Positions 20,590 through 31,124 of a stretch of DNA of 64,000 nucleotides are shown here, in pieces. A program made the translations under genes and the position numbers. Positions within the stretch are counted from its first letter, which is position 1; every line of letters starts with the position of its first letter. The notes under the pieces were generated by a model. The model did no database searches. It was not told the origin of the DNA and saw only the letters and a list, made by a program, of their open reading frames with translations. Where the stretch lies: contig CAUYUJ010015497.1 in the NCBI GenBank assembly GCA_963575745.1, positions 113,566 to 177,565 of the forward strand, read 5' to 3'. The stretch is from Prorocentrum cordatum. Its lineage: Eukaryota; Sar; Dinophyceae; Prorocentrales; Prorocentraceae.

Positions 20590-21690
20590 CGGAAAAATGT
20601 GAATCCTTATCCTTCTTCTCCCTCCTGTGATCCTCTTCCCCCTACATCCCCCTCGTCCTCGGGCGCCCTCCTGTGCAGGGGGGCGGAAAATTATCCGATT
20701 GCGTTTTTACGTCACACTGGATGCGCGCGCCGACGTCGGCCCGCGGGCGCACGGTTGCTCGAGGAGAGACAGCGAACGCCGCGGGGATTATTCTGCGAGC
20801 TGCAAGAATCAGATGGATCAGAATGACATATCATCAGAACTGCAATGAGATTGTAAAACTTGCCTGGCACATCGAACTACACTAATAATTTTAAACGGGA
20901 TGCTTCCGGAGCAGCGCCAGCACCTCCTGCTCGGCGGTTAGGCGGCTCGTCGGCTGCAATTGCTCGGGGCATTTACTTGGGAGAACAGTTATGCGCATAT
21001 TACGCGCGCGATCTATTACGACGCATTTCAAGCATCCGCCACTGCTGACGCCGCAGCCCACGCACGCTGCGCGCGCGCTGCGCGCGGCGCGCCACGAACA
21101 TGCGCGTTACGCGCGTGTTCAAATGAGGTTCGTCACACGCCGTCTCCGCGTGCGAATCGCGCCCGCGCAATTGCCCGGTGCATGATCTAAACATAGCAAA
21201 CACATTCCAAATGCTCATATATTGCGTCAGAACGCGGGAACGTTGCGATCGCCTGCCACTGGGGAGTCATGCCTGAACAGATGTGGCCGTTTAAGGTGGA
21301 GCACGCAGCACGAATCATAGTGCACGCCTCGCGTTTACATTTTATGCGCACAACAAGAAACAATTGTTTTGCTGATTCTCCTTAAGCCAAGAAGACACTT
21401 GCGAACGCACATTTTCCAATTTTTGGGTCCGACGAAAATTGGTCCATAGGCTTCGCCCAGCACAGCTGCGGCGCGCGACCAGCTCGGCCCCAACTTTGGC
21501 ATGCCACCTACCACCGCGTAAACGCTCGTCTTTACTGCCAGCCAGGCTTGCCTTTCCTGGCTGCCTGCGAGTGGCCGTGCAAGGTGTTGGCGCCTGCGTG
21601 CGCCCTCTCATCTGCTGCTACCTCCTGCTCGCAGCCCCCGCGCATGTCCCCCCCGCCCCCCCCCCCCCCTTTCCCCCCCGAGGCGCGCCC
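20590..21690. other. Intron-like region
   Basis: Contains AT-richer sequence (20,820-20,910; 21,330-21,420) among GCGCGC-rich stretches, and a near-palindrome CCCTCCTGTGCAGGGGGG at 20,668. No convincing coding frame. Confidence 0.35.
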
Positions 21691-21699
21691 TCCTGTGCA

Positions 21700-22440
21700 G
21701 GAGGCGGACACGACGGATGACGATGCTTTCTGCGGCACGCGGCCACCTTGTTTTGAGGTGCGCTCGGCTCTGCAGGACGCGCTGCAGAGCTGCTCTTATG
21801 GCTCGCGGCCATCTCTGCCGGCGCGTGGTTGCCTAGGCCGTGCTGCCGCCGTTGTCGTCGCCGCCGGGCTTCGCCGTCTTGTTGCTGGGCTCGTGGGCGC
21901 CCTCTCCGTCGGGCAGGCGTTTCTTGCCTTCGATATTGTCCTCCTGTTTTGCTCCTGCAGCAGCCGCGCCCTTGTCCTTCTGCCCTGCTGCTGGGGCTGC
22001 TGCCTTGTGCGCTGGCTGCTCTGCCACTGCAGCTGCTGCCGTTGCGCCGCGGGCCCCCTTCGAATCTGGCGCCGTCGGGGCTCGCGCGCCCTTGGGGGTC
22101 GGCTTCAGAATCGGCCCCCGCTGTTTCGGCGCTGCCTTCCTCGGCGGATACCCCATGTGCTCCGCCGTGATTTTCTGCTGGCGCATGCGCGGTGCTGCAG
22201 TCTCGGGCGCCTGCGGCTGCTGCAGCTGCTGCTGCTGCTGCTGCTGCTGCGTGGGCGGGGGGGTCTGCTGCTGCTGCTGCTGCCGCGTGCGGCTCTGGCG
22301 CGGCCTCGGCAGCTGCAGCGTCCTGCGGTGCGCCTGCTGCGGCGTGCTGGTGGTCTGGCCCCGCGGGCGCCGCCGCGCCGCCGGCGCCGCTGCTGGCGGC
22401 CCCCCTGCAGCTCTCGTTTCGCAGCCTTGTGCGCCAAGGC
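21700..22440 (-). CDS. Minus-strand gene, Gln/Pro/Ala-rich segment
   Basis: A CTG/CAG-rich stretch (22,210-22,290) gives polyglutamine on the minus strand, then RMRQQKITAEHMGYPPRKAA, KQRGPILKPTPKGARAPTAP and KQEDNIEGKKRLPDGEGAHE. That frame meets TAG at 21,833. A second frame continues with NHAPAEMAASHKSSSAARPA and PQNKVAACRRKHRHPSCPP. Composition suggests a disordered region. Gln and Lys/Gly content differs from random GC-rich translation. Confidence 0.5.
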
Positions 22441-23368
22441 ATTTGGTAACTGCATGGAGAGGATCTCGCACCTGGAATCTGAATCGCCGTCTCCAGTCAT
22501 TTCCTCGCGCTTCGCTGGCTGCAGGCTAAGGGGCTGCGCTGCAGCGCCGGCTGGCGTCAGCGGCGAGCCAGGCTCGTCCTCTTCCACCTCTTCCTGCACG
22601 GGGCTGCCCATGGACATGTGGGTTGGGCTGCTGGGAAACTGTGCTGCTGTGGCTTCGTCTCCTGCCGGCGCCGCGGCCGGCGCCGCGGCTGGCGCTGCGG
22701 CTGCCTCTGCAACGACAGGCGGCTGTGGAGGGAAGGGGGAGCGCTGCGTCTTCGCTGCAGTGGCCAGCCGGGGCCCCGCCAGAGTTGGCGCGTTCAGCGG
22801 CGGAGGCGGCGGCTGCAGCAGATTGGGGAACGGCAGCAGCTGCAAGTATGCCGCGGGCATCTGGGGCCACGACTGAAACGAAGGCAACTGCGGCATCTGC
22901 GGCATCGCGACCTCTGGCGGCTGCACCTGTTGATTGATCGCCCCCGAGCCCTGCAGCCTGTGCGCGACCTCCCGCGCCGCCCGCGCCGCCGTGGGCGCGG
23001 CCGCTGCTTGCCGCGGGGCTGCCGACAGATCTGCTTGAGACATGGGGGCGCTCCTGGGCCGATGGCCCCCCCTCGCTCGCGCGAGCGGGACGTCGTTGGG
23101 CGGCGGGTTGTCTGACGGGCGAGGCTGCGGTTTCAGCGATGGCGGCGGCGTCGCCGGCGCGCTCTTCTGCGCTGGCTTCGGGGAACTCGGGGGCGCAGGG
23201 TCGTCGGTCGATATCGACTCGACGTTGGAGTGCGCGATGGGAGTTCGCATCGGGCCAGTCTTGGGCCCCCTCGGCTCGGGTCTGGGGGCCGCGGGGGCGC
23301 GCCCGTGCACTGCGATCCCCTGCGCCTCGCGCTCTTTGATGCCCTTCCACCACCTCGGCGCCGCCCTC
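22441..23368 (-). CDS. Minus-strand gene, long Pro-rich exon
   Basis: Starts after acceptor-like CCTGCGCAG at about 23,372, with RWWKGIKEREAQGIAVHGR, followed by a Pro/Ala-rich disordered region containing HSNVESISTDDPAPPSSPK, EVAMPQMPQLPSFQSWPQM and an acidic QEEVEEDEPGSPLTP, then CEILSMQLPNALAHKAAKR before a phase change at about 22,440. At roughly 310 codons it is the longest uninterrupted credible coding stretch in the window. No domain recognised. Confidence 0.55.
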
Positions 23369-23499
23369 CTGCGCAGGGGGGGGGCCCTCCTGCGCTGGAG
23401 GAGCGCCCCCGCGCAGAGCGGCAGCGCAAATTATCGGACAATCATCGGTCGACCGATCGGTAATCAATCGCGCCTCGCGGCATCTAGGTGCCGCGCTGC

Positions 23500-23925
23500 C
23501 CCCCCCTTCCTGCCCGCGTTCTTCTTCTTCGCGCCCTGCGGCTTGTCCTGCGCCGCGCACAATGTCGTAGCGTGGGGGCGGTTGGCCCTGCCCCGATGCT
23601 GCCACTTGCTAGAGAGGCACAGGCCGCTGCCGATGCACTTCTCCTCGCCGCAGCGCCTGCAGTCGGTCGGCGGGCGGCGCAGGCGCACGCCGAAGGGGTC
23701 CTTGCGCAGCCCTTTCGGCGCAGCCGCCTCCTCCTCATCATCCCCCTCCTCGTCGTCGCCATCCACCGTGGCGCCCTCGCCCTTCGCGTCGCCCCCGCGC
23801 TTGCGCCCGCCGCTGCCGCGGCCGCCTGCGGGCCGCCGCCGCCGTCCCCAGTGCAGGCCGACGCCCATCGCCTGGCGGATCTCTCTCTCGATCGCCCCCC
23901 CCCCTATCTCCCCCCCCCACCCCTT
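23500..23925 (-). CDS. Minus-strand gene, Cys-rich exon
   Basis: The frame contains REIRQAMGVGLHWGRRRRP, an acidic run DGDDEEGDDEEEAAAPKG, then DCRRCGEEKCIGSGLC followed by LSSKWQHRGRANRPHATTLC. Five Cys and two His in about 35 residues look like a small zinc-binding module, though I cannot name a family. It ends with a Lys-rich GAKKKNAGRKGG. Confidence 0.55.
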
Positions 23926-24017
23926 TCCCCCGCCATGTCCTCCTCCGGTCCCCCCTCCTCCTCCCCCCCCTCCTCCTCCACAGTTGCTCAATATGAATGC
24001 TACTCTCCCTCTTCCCC

Positions 24018-24040
24018 TGATGACGTCTTTTGCGCATTCG

Positions 24041-24097
<57 letters not shown>
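24018..24097 (+). repeat. Poly-C run
   Basis: Over 50 consecutive C residues on the plus strand, among the longest homopolymers in the window. Length in an assembly would be unreliable. Confidence 0.95.
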
Positions 24098-24098
<1 letters not shown>

Positions 24099-24169
24099 CG
24101 CGCTGTTTTTTTGCGCGCGCGATTCCCCGGGGTTGGGTTTTCGCTTGCGTTTTTTCTTCCTAAATGCTG

Positions 24170-24315
24170 CTCTCGCTGAGGCGCCGGCCTCATTTCTGCT
24201 CCCGAATCGTCCCAGATCGTGCTCCCGCTGCAACGTGGGCCTCATTTTCGGATCGGTGTTTTGCCTCCGTCGTTCAGGATGGCGTTCTCGCCCCAGCGTG
24301 GGCCTCTTTCTCGCG
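24170..24315 (-). repeat. Interspersed CCCACGCTGCAGCGGG repeat, minus copy
   Basis: The reverse complement carries two tandem units with CCGATCCGAAAATGAGGCCC and CTGAACGACGGAGGCAAAAC. The same units occur on the plus strand at 45,965-46,190. Confidence 0.75.
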
Positions 24316-24429
24316 CGCCCATCCGCCCGCCACCGCCGCGCCGCACCACGCCGCGCCCCGCCGCGCGCACGCCCGCCGCCGCTTCCACCCACCAACGCAC
24401 GCACGCACGCACGCGCACCGCCACCGCGC

Positions 24430-24835
24430 ACCGCCACCACCACCGCACTACCCCACCCACCACCACCACGCTACGCCGCGTCACACCACATCACACGCGC
24501 GCACACACAGACACACACGCACGCACGCACACGCACACACATACACACGCACACACACACGCACGCACACACACACAGACACACACACACACACCACCAC
24601 CACCACCACCACCACCACCACCGCCACCACCGCCACCACCACCACCGCCGTCACGCACGCACGCACCTGGCCCACCACCAAGCCACCAAGACGCCAAACC
24701 ACGTCACACCACAGCACACGCGCACACACGCACACACACACATACACACCACCACCACCACAACAACAACCACAACCACGCGCACACGCACGCACGCACG
24801 CGCACCACCACCCACTACGCACACGCGCGCTGGGC
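24430..24835 (+). repeat. CACA/CAC microsatellite block
   Basis: Alternating (AC)n, GCACGCAC and (CAC)n segments, duplicated in order at 24,490-24,600 and 24,715-24,800. Thr/His-rich frames here are repeat artefacts. The block is probably intronic to the minus-strand gene. Confidence 0.9.
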
Positions 24836-25049
24836 CACAGGTCCGCTACGACACGCGCCCGCGGAGAGAGAAAATCAGCAAGGGATGGGGGGGAGGGGTA
24901 GGATGTCAGATGTTGACGCGAGCGCGACTAACTTGCCCTCCCCCCCCCCCTCCCCTCCTCCTCCCCCCCTTCTCCCCCCCCCCCCTCCCCCCCCCCCCCC
25001 CGCCCCCCCCCCCGCCCCCCGCCGCCCTCCTAGCTCTGCTCGCGCAGCC

Positions 25050-25288
25050 CGCGTCCTCCCCCCCCGCCCCCTCTGCCGTCAGTTCCCCCGCTGCCGCGCG
25101 CGCCGTCGCCATGCCGGCCCGCTGAGCCAGCGGCAGCACGGCGAGAAGCATGGCTGGCAGCACGCTGCCACCCCGCTGGTGCTGCGGCGCGCGCGCGCCC
25201 TTGCGGCAGCGAGGCTGCGCAGCCTCTCGAGCCTGCGGCGCCTGCAACGCGGGCTGCAGCGCCCCCTCTCCGCCGCCCCTTTCCTTTT
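25050..25288 (-). CDS. Minus-strand gene, Ala/Arg-rich exon
   Basis: Follows the acceptor-like CCTGTATAG and GAGGGCGC at 25,290. The frame has ALQPALQAPQAREAAQPRCR, then SVLPAMLLAVLPLAQRAGMA and ELTAEGAGGEDAG before running into a C-rich stretch. Moderately protein-like. Confidence 0.4.
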
Positions 25289-25799
25289 TGCGCCCTCCTA
25301 TACAGGGGTGCGGAACGCGCTGTCGCAGCGCGTCATCCGAACGGCAAACGAAACTGAACAAATTTGTTGGACAAGCCTAAATGAACAAACGGGTGCTTGC
25401 AAGCTGAATTCGATGCGATATATGTGTATACTACAAAGTATGAAGACTATGCATCTTTCAACGTGTTGAGTGATATGCAGTTCGCCTGAGCGCGCGCGGC
25501 AGCCCGCGCGCCTGTGCGCGAGTGCACGCGCGCGCGCGCGGCTGAGAGCGCGCGTGGCTGCGCGCGCAACGGCCGTCGTCGCCGACGCCAACGCGCGCTC
25601 GTCGCCGCCCGCCGCCGTCGAAATTCGCCCGCATTGCGCGCGCGAGAATGCATTTGCACGCGCAACTGCCGCCCCCGAAAACAGTTTGCTTGCAGTCGGT
25701 CCGCCGCGCCGACCGCCGCGCGGGAACGGCGCCGGCGCCGCTTCTGTCCGAGCCTTTGCATGTGCACCGCGCGGCAACGCCTCGCAAGGACCCCGAAAT

Positions 25800-26027
25800 C
25801 TCGCTGGCCTTCCGCGCGCAGACGGCGCGGTTGAACCCGCAGAGACGCGCGCCCCGCCATATGGGGCCACCGTGCATTTCTGACTCCATGGTCGTTCTGT
25901 CATGTCCTGTCATGCACTGTCGCGTCGCGCGCGGCATGTCGGCGAGAATCTGCGTGAGCAACTGAATTTTCCTATCGCGGGGCAACTCCACGAGCCTCTC
26001 CGCCGCTTTGATATTTTTCGCCTTTTG
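25800..26027 (-). CDS. Minus-strand gene, coding segment
   Basis: The frame carries QKAKNIKAAERLVELPRDRK and IQLLTQILADMPRATRQ, typical helical protein, preceded by CTGACTCCTACAG, which resembles a branch point plus acceptor. However, a different frame is protein-like right up to this point, so an indel is as likely as an intron. The 3-prime limit is uncertain. Confidence 0.55.
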
Positions 26028-26039
26028 CTGTAGGAGTCA

Positions 26040-26633
26040 GCCCTCTTCCCGATGGCGCGCGCCCGGCGCTCGCTGATGGGGCGCCCCGCGCGGCGCTGCG
26101 TGCGCCGCTCTTCTGCCGCATCGCGACGCATCTCCTCTCGGGGGGCGTCGCTGCGGCGGGCCTGCATGGCCGCGGGAGTTTCGAGGCGACGTCGTCGGGC
26201 CCGGCCTGCTCCTCCTCCTCCCCCTTGTCGTTTTCCTGCTCGGAAAGGGCGCGTTCCTGCTCGCGCGCCGCGTCCCCGCGGGCTTCTTCGCGGCCGCGGG
26301 CCTCTCGCGCGGCGCGCCGTGGCTCGGCGGCTTCTTCTGGGGCCACGTCTCGCACGCAGCATTCGGCACCTCCGTGTCTTTGCCGCCGCCGCGCGCCCCG
26401 GCCGCGCGCGCGCCCTCGGGCCCCGGCTTCAACTTGCACACCGCGGCCGCCCCTCTGCTTTGCCCCATCGGGAACGCGCGCCCGTAGTCGACGGCGAAGA
26501 TCTCCAAGTCGCCCTTCTTCGCGTCGCACTTCTCGCGCAGGTTCTCCGTGGGGGCGGCGGCGGCAGCGGCGGCGCAGCCCAGCGAAGACGCGATGCCGAT
26601 GGGGCCACTGCCGCGTGGCTCAAGATCCTCGCC
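26040..26633 (-). CDS. Minus-strand gene, multi-frame coding segment
   Basis: Successive frames: GGEDLEPRGSGPIGIASSLG, KKGDLEIFAVDYGRAFPMGQ and AAAVCKLKPGPEGARAAGAR; then RGDAAREQERALSEQENDKG with an acidic EEEEQAGPDD; then SDAPREEMRRDAAEERRTQR and RARAIGKRADSYS. The changes of frame are abrupt and too close for introns. Together with the segments on either side this looks like one charged, largely helical protein. Confidence 0.5.
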
Positions 26634-26659
26634 CCCTTTTTCTCTACGGGATTCCCGCG

Positions 26660-27006
26660 GGGGCCTTCGCGCGGCGCGCCATGTAGATCGACCCCGGGCT
26701 CATCGCGGACCCGCTGGCGGAGGCAGGGACGCTCGCAGGTTTCGCGGGGGATCTGCTCCTGCGGGGGGCCCTCGTCGTCGAGATCTCCTTCTTGCCTGGC
26801 TCCGGCCTTCCAACCTCGCCGACGCGCTTCACTGCGGGGCGCAACGTCGATCCGTCCGCGGCCCTTCTCCACTTCATGTAGACGTGCGAAAGGGCTGCCG
26901 ACAGCTGTCTCGCGCACGTGTTGGCGTCGTCCTTGGCGATGCCGAGCTGTTTGATGAGCGCCTCTCGATTGAGGCTCAGCGATCCGACGGGTGCGTTGGA
27001 TGGCAT
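26660..27006 (-). CDS. Minus-strand gene, probable first exon (ATG)
   Basis: ATG at 27,004-27,006 opens a frame with VGSLSLNREALIKQLGIAKD and ARQLSAALSHVYMKWRRAAD, continuing to VKRVGEVGRPEPGKKEI and a Ser/Ala/Pro-rich tail; the frame stops at 26,644. An in-frame TAA lies upstream, near 27,050. CCAACAACAG just before the ATG could serve as a spliced-leader or cis acceptor. Family unknown. Confidence 0.6.
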
Positions 27007-27049
27007 TGCCCAAACCCCCTGTTGTTGGCGACGAGATCCACTATGTCGG

Positions 27050-27090
27050 ACTGTTTATTTATTTATATATATATATATAAAAAAACATCT
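27050..27090 (-). promoter_or_regulatory. AT-rich block upstream of the minus-strand ATG
   Basis: TTTATTTATTTATATATATA and a short A run lie 45-85 bp upstream of the ATG at 27,006, a sharp contrast with the GC-rich surroundings. TATA-like in sequence. A promoter role is a guess. Confidence 0.3.
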
Positions 27091-27415
27091 GCATGATTTC
27101 CGCCTGGCACGACTTCACCGAACTCTCCATGTTCGCAACCGTAGCGGTGTTCCTTACACGCTCAGACATACGTACTAAAGTACAATTTGAGCCCAAACGG
27201 TTTCGGATCGGGATAGGTTATGTTTGGTAGTTGTTCCACCACCTCATGCACAGGAGGGGCGGCGTGCCCGCAGTGACCAATGCTGTCAGTTTCGCCCACA
27301 AACCAATCACATCCTGGAAAAGAAAAGGCTGTCGTCGCTAATTAAGATAAGGCTGTCGTCACTAATTAGTTAAGGATCTGCATTCCTAATTAGAGCAGAC
27401 TGGACCCTCAAGAAA
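27091..27415. other. Unique AT-richer stretch upstream of the gene
   Basis: Includes a 26-bp direct repeat, AAGGCTGTCGTCGCTAATTA and its near copy, at about 27,325-27,375. No gene seen. Confidence 0.4.
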
Positions 27416-27419
27416 AACC

Positions 27420-28035
27420 ATCATACATCACTCGATATTCGCGTCCTCGAGGCCATAAGCACCGGAAGATTAAGCAATACTCGCGTCCCCGAAGCCATAC
27501 ACCGTTGTAAATTACACCATTCCCCGAGACCATAAACCCAAGTAGGTTACTTAATACTCGCGCCCCCGAGGCCGCAAAACTCAGTAAAGTATGCGGTGCT
27601 TGCGCGTCCGAAAACACAAGCCATTGTAGATTACACCGTGCTCGCGTCCCCGAAGCGACACAATATCGCAATTTCTGCCATATTCGCGCCCTCGAGGCCA
27701 TGAACCACAATAAATTACTAAATGTTCGCGTCCTCAAAGCCATACAACCTTGTAAAGTACGCAATAGTTGCGTCCTCGAGGCCACAAGCCTTTTGTGAAT
27801 TACATTATATTCGCGCCCCCGAAACCATGAACCATCGTATAGAACGTATTGCTCGCGGCCCCCGAAACCATAAACACTAGAACATTGTACAATAGTCGCG
27901 TCCCTGGGGCCAAAACAAATCGTAAATTACACCGGGGCCCCGCCCTCCAAGCTAGGATCCGTCGTGCATGACAACAGATTCTCGCCTTCGAGGCCATGAT
28001 CTGTAATAAATTACACCGTGTTCGCGCCGTCGAGG
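27420..28035 (+). repeat. ~42-bp tandem repeat, array 1
   Basis: About 14 imperfect units with core TCGCGTCCCCGAGGCCATAA followed by an AT-rich CGTAAATTACACAATAT. Spacing is mostly 41-43 bp, with one shorter unit. The same repeat forms a second array at 38,125-38,665. It runs straight into GCCCAAGA-type repeat. Confidence 0.85.
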
Positions 28036-28270
28036 CCAAGACCGCCCCAAGACGGCCCAAGAAGCCCCCAGGAGAGCCCCAAGATGGCCCCAGAGGGCAC
28101 GAGGACAGCTCAGGAGGCACCCAAGACGGCCCCCAAACTCCTGAAGATGGCACCAAAAGAGGTCCAAAGCGGGACCACGAACCAAAGATTTGTGCTTTCA
28201 GCCACGCGAGGGCGACAGAGGGCCCCAAGTGGCTGCCATACCGCCCCAACAGGTTTCCAAGAAGCATCCC
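28036..28270 (+). repeat. GCCCAAGA phased repeat, block 2
   Basis: Same 10-11 bp units as 1,045-2,180, with a spacer-like AAAGATTTGTGCTTTCAGCC near 28,183. Confidence 0.7.
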
Positions 28271-29815
28271 AACAGGGCAGTCAAAGCCACGCGTTGTTGC
28301 CCAACGTAGTCTCAAGCAGCCCCGAATCGCTGCTCCAATACATGGCACGAAAATGAACTCGAGAATAACAAGACGGACTTCAACAATACGTTCTGAACCT
28401 GAGTCTGCCGCTAACCAGATCGCCCTCGCAGGAGATTCCGACATTGTTTCGCAACGGCGCAAAGAAATTCCAGCATAGCTCGGACATCGCCCATTCTGAT
28501 AGAGAGGGGGGGCCGACGGCAGGGGGCGACACCCCTACGGATATTTCTATAGTTCCTGGATGGTCTTCTCTTCTTCCTCACCGCTCCCCATATTTTACCA
28601 GAGGTTCCTGGGACTCGGCGATTCTTGGTGTCTGTGTGCGCTCCCCCTTCTCAGAGGCGGTCCACTCAGACCATGCAGGCCAGCGGGCGCAGGACCGCAA
28701 GAAGCGGTCGGGCGCCAGTCGGGCTAGAGGCGGGACGCGCCGAAGCAGATCGGGGCACAGAGAGGGAGGAATAGCCGAACGAGAGCGAGAAGGAGGCAGA
28801 GTCGCTCACGCGCACACGCACATGTATAGACACCTGTCCGTCCAGAAAGAAAGCAACCTCTCCGTGAACGGAGGCAAGCACAGCAAGCCGCCAGACCTAA
28901 AGGCACGGCCTGCGCATCCACACTGGGGCACAGCGGGCGAGGTGGTGCAGGAGGACAGTAACATAGGACGAGGTGTAGGACGACGAGAACGATGAGAACA
29001 ACGATGAATACGACATCGGCGACGACAGCGACGACGACTATCTTGCGAACGTGTGATCTGACAAGCTGCGTTGACCTTCATTTGTTTTCCCTCTCCCTTG
29101 TACCCGCCCATCAAGCCTATGAACTAACCCCCTCGTTGGGAGTTCGTTTCAAACCAACTCCTGGGAGGAGCAATCAGCAATAACTCTGCGTCCGCAGCGC
29201 GCTGTCATGGTCACCATGCGAGCAAGCGCGCCAGCGGGCAAATGACCCACTCGAGTGAACTGCGAAGACATGTCTGGAAAGAGCGCCGCTCCTGAGATGG
29301 ACCCCCCCAAGGCGTCTCAGGGTAAGCCGTGCGGAAGTAATTTTCCAGCGAGAGCCGCTGTCGTCGAAGCCAAGGTATCACAAAATTGCCCGGATTCGGA
29401 AGACGTCTCGGGCGATAGCGCCGTGCTCCTCACCACTTTGGCCGAATTGCGAAGATGGCTCGGGCGAGAGCGCCGTTCCCGAGTGCGGGGGTCTGTCTGG
29501 CCAGGCGTCTCTGAGCAACAATAAACTGCGAGGCGATATGAAACGCGAGCAATTTTCGTCGCAGCTGGACCGTCACCAACGCAGCTCTGTCCACGGCGTC
29601 ATGGAGAAATTTGTGAGGAGGTGTCGAGCGGGAACTGTTGTCGTCGCAGCTGGCGCTTCTACGGCCAGGATGGGCAAAGGTGCCCGCGCTCCAGCGGGCC
29701 CGTCGTCTTCAAGGGAAGTGCACCGAACGGCAAGGCGAGAGCGCCCAGAACCGTGCCCATGTATCAGCAGTGGCAGTAGCTAACTTTTCTCTAGAAGCGA
29801 CCAGCGAAGGGAGAC
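28271..29815. other. Unique region with one diverged repeat
   Basis: Mostly single-copy. 28,560-28,650 resembles the AT-rich repeat at 3.2 and 49.2 kb (CCATATTTTACC, CGGCGATTCTTGG, GTGTCTGTGTG). GTCGTCGCAGCTGGC-type fragments repeat at 29,566-29,655, and 29,265-29,480 carries repeated CTCGGGCGATAGCGCCG motifs. No supported gene. Confidence 0.35.
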
Positions 29816-29817
29816 TA

Positions 29818-29955
29818 AGGAGGAGGAGGAGGAGGAGGAGGAGGGGGAGGAGGAGGAGGAGGAGGAGGAGGAGGAGGAGAAGGAGGAGGAGGAGAAGGAG
29901 GAGGAATAGGAGTAGGAGGGTAGGAGGAGGAGAAGGAGGAGGAGAAGGAGGAGGA
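29818..29955 (+). repeat. GGA purine tract
   Basis: Near-pure (GGA)n with AGAAGG and ATAGGAGTAGG interruptions. Confidence 0.9.
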
Positions 29956-30139
29956 AGCGTCGATGACGGCATCGACGACGACGAACCCCACGACGACGCC
30001 CACGCCGAGGCCCGCCAAGCGCCGACGCCGAGGGCCGCCCGGGGTTCCCTTGAGGGCCGCCGCGGGCGCCCGAACAAGCCGCCCAAGGGCCGCCGAAGGC
30101 CTGCAGCAGGCCGCCGCGGCGGCGACGGCGCTGCGGGAG

Positions 30140-30183
30140 GGGGCGTCCTCGACGTCCGCGCCAGACTGGCCGCGCGACAACGC

Positions 30184-30217
<34 letters not shown>

Positions 30218-30226
30218 CACGAAGAC

Positions 30227-30259
<33 letters not shown>

Positions 30260-30355
30260 CACGATGCCGACGACGCCGACGCCGACCACGATGACGGCGG
30301 GAGGGGCGTCCTCGACGTCCACGCCAGACTGGCCGCACGACGACGTCGCGCTGGA
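30140..30355 (+). repeat. GAC-repeat core between a 45-bp direct repeat
   Basis: GGCGTCCTCGACGTCCGCGC... at about 30,143 recurs at about 30,305 with few changes, and (GAC)n/(GACGAC)n with CACGA interruptions fills the space between. A poly-Asp frame results. Confidence 0.8.
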
Positions 30356-30930
30356 GCTCGAGTCCGAGTCATCCCTCCCCGTTGGCGGCCCCACCCGCGG
30401 GGGACCCGAAGGCCACGGCCCGTACTCGCCTCTCCTCGTCATCCTCCTCGGCCCCTTCTCTGTCCCCGTCCCCGCCCTCCTCGCGATCAGCGAGTTCGAG
30501 GCGCCCAGCGAATGCTGCCAGTCTTTGTGCCTGACGAGGCCGTCGAGCACAGAGCTATAGCCCCGAGGGCGAAACTGGCCCTAGAGACCCGGCCGTATAA
30601 CTACTGTAAGGGTGCCTGTGCCGAGCCGAGCTTCGGCTCCGTCTCGGGTTGGGTGCCCTCGTTAGCTGTCTATGCTGACCCTTCTGGTTTAGCAGAGAGC
30701 ACCTGCCTGGTCCGTGTCCTCCTCCTCCTCTTCTTCCTCGTTCTCCTCGTCCAAGTCCCCATCATGCGAACTCCTCCTGCTCTTCCTCTCCCTCCCAGGA
30801 GCTCATGCTGGATCAACTTCGCAGTGCGAAGTGAAGCTCTGCTGCACACTGTCAGGAGCTGCGCAACAGAAGTACAATCAAGAAAACCCTACCTCGCTCC
30901 TCCCCTGTGTTCCACTGCTCGTCCTGATCC
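30356..30930. other. Unique stretch between repeat tracts
   Basis: Non-repetitive with a short inverted repeat GCCGAGCCGAGCTTCGGCTC near 30,619. No convincing coding frame. Confidence 0.35.
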
Positions 30931-30934
30931 TCCG

Positions 30935-31025
30935 CCTCCTCTTCTTCCTCCTCCTGATCCTACTGGTCCTCCTCCTCCTTCTCCTCCTCCTCCTCCTCCT
31001 CCTCCTCCTCCTCCTCCTCCTCCCC
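30935..31025 (+). repeat. CTC pyrimidine tract
   Basis: (CTC)n on the plus strand, of opposite polarity to the long GGA tract 100 bp further on. Confidence 0.9.
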
Positions 31026-31124
31026 GTGGCGCCAGTAAATCGCTCGATGGGGAGCGAGCAGCTCCTGTCTCTGTCCGCGCTTTTCGCGTCTGGGGCGAAG
31101 CCTCCCCTCCCCAGAGCCCTCGGG

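Noticed and set aside
24242-25469. 416-codon His/Thr-rich plus-strand ORF
   Set aside because: Arises from CAC and CACA microsatellites, probably in an intron of the minus-strand gene.
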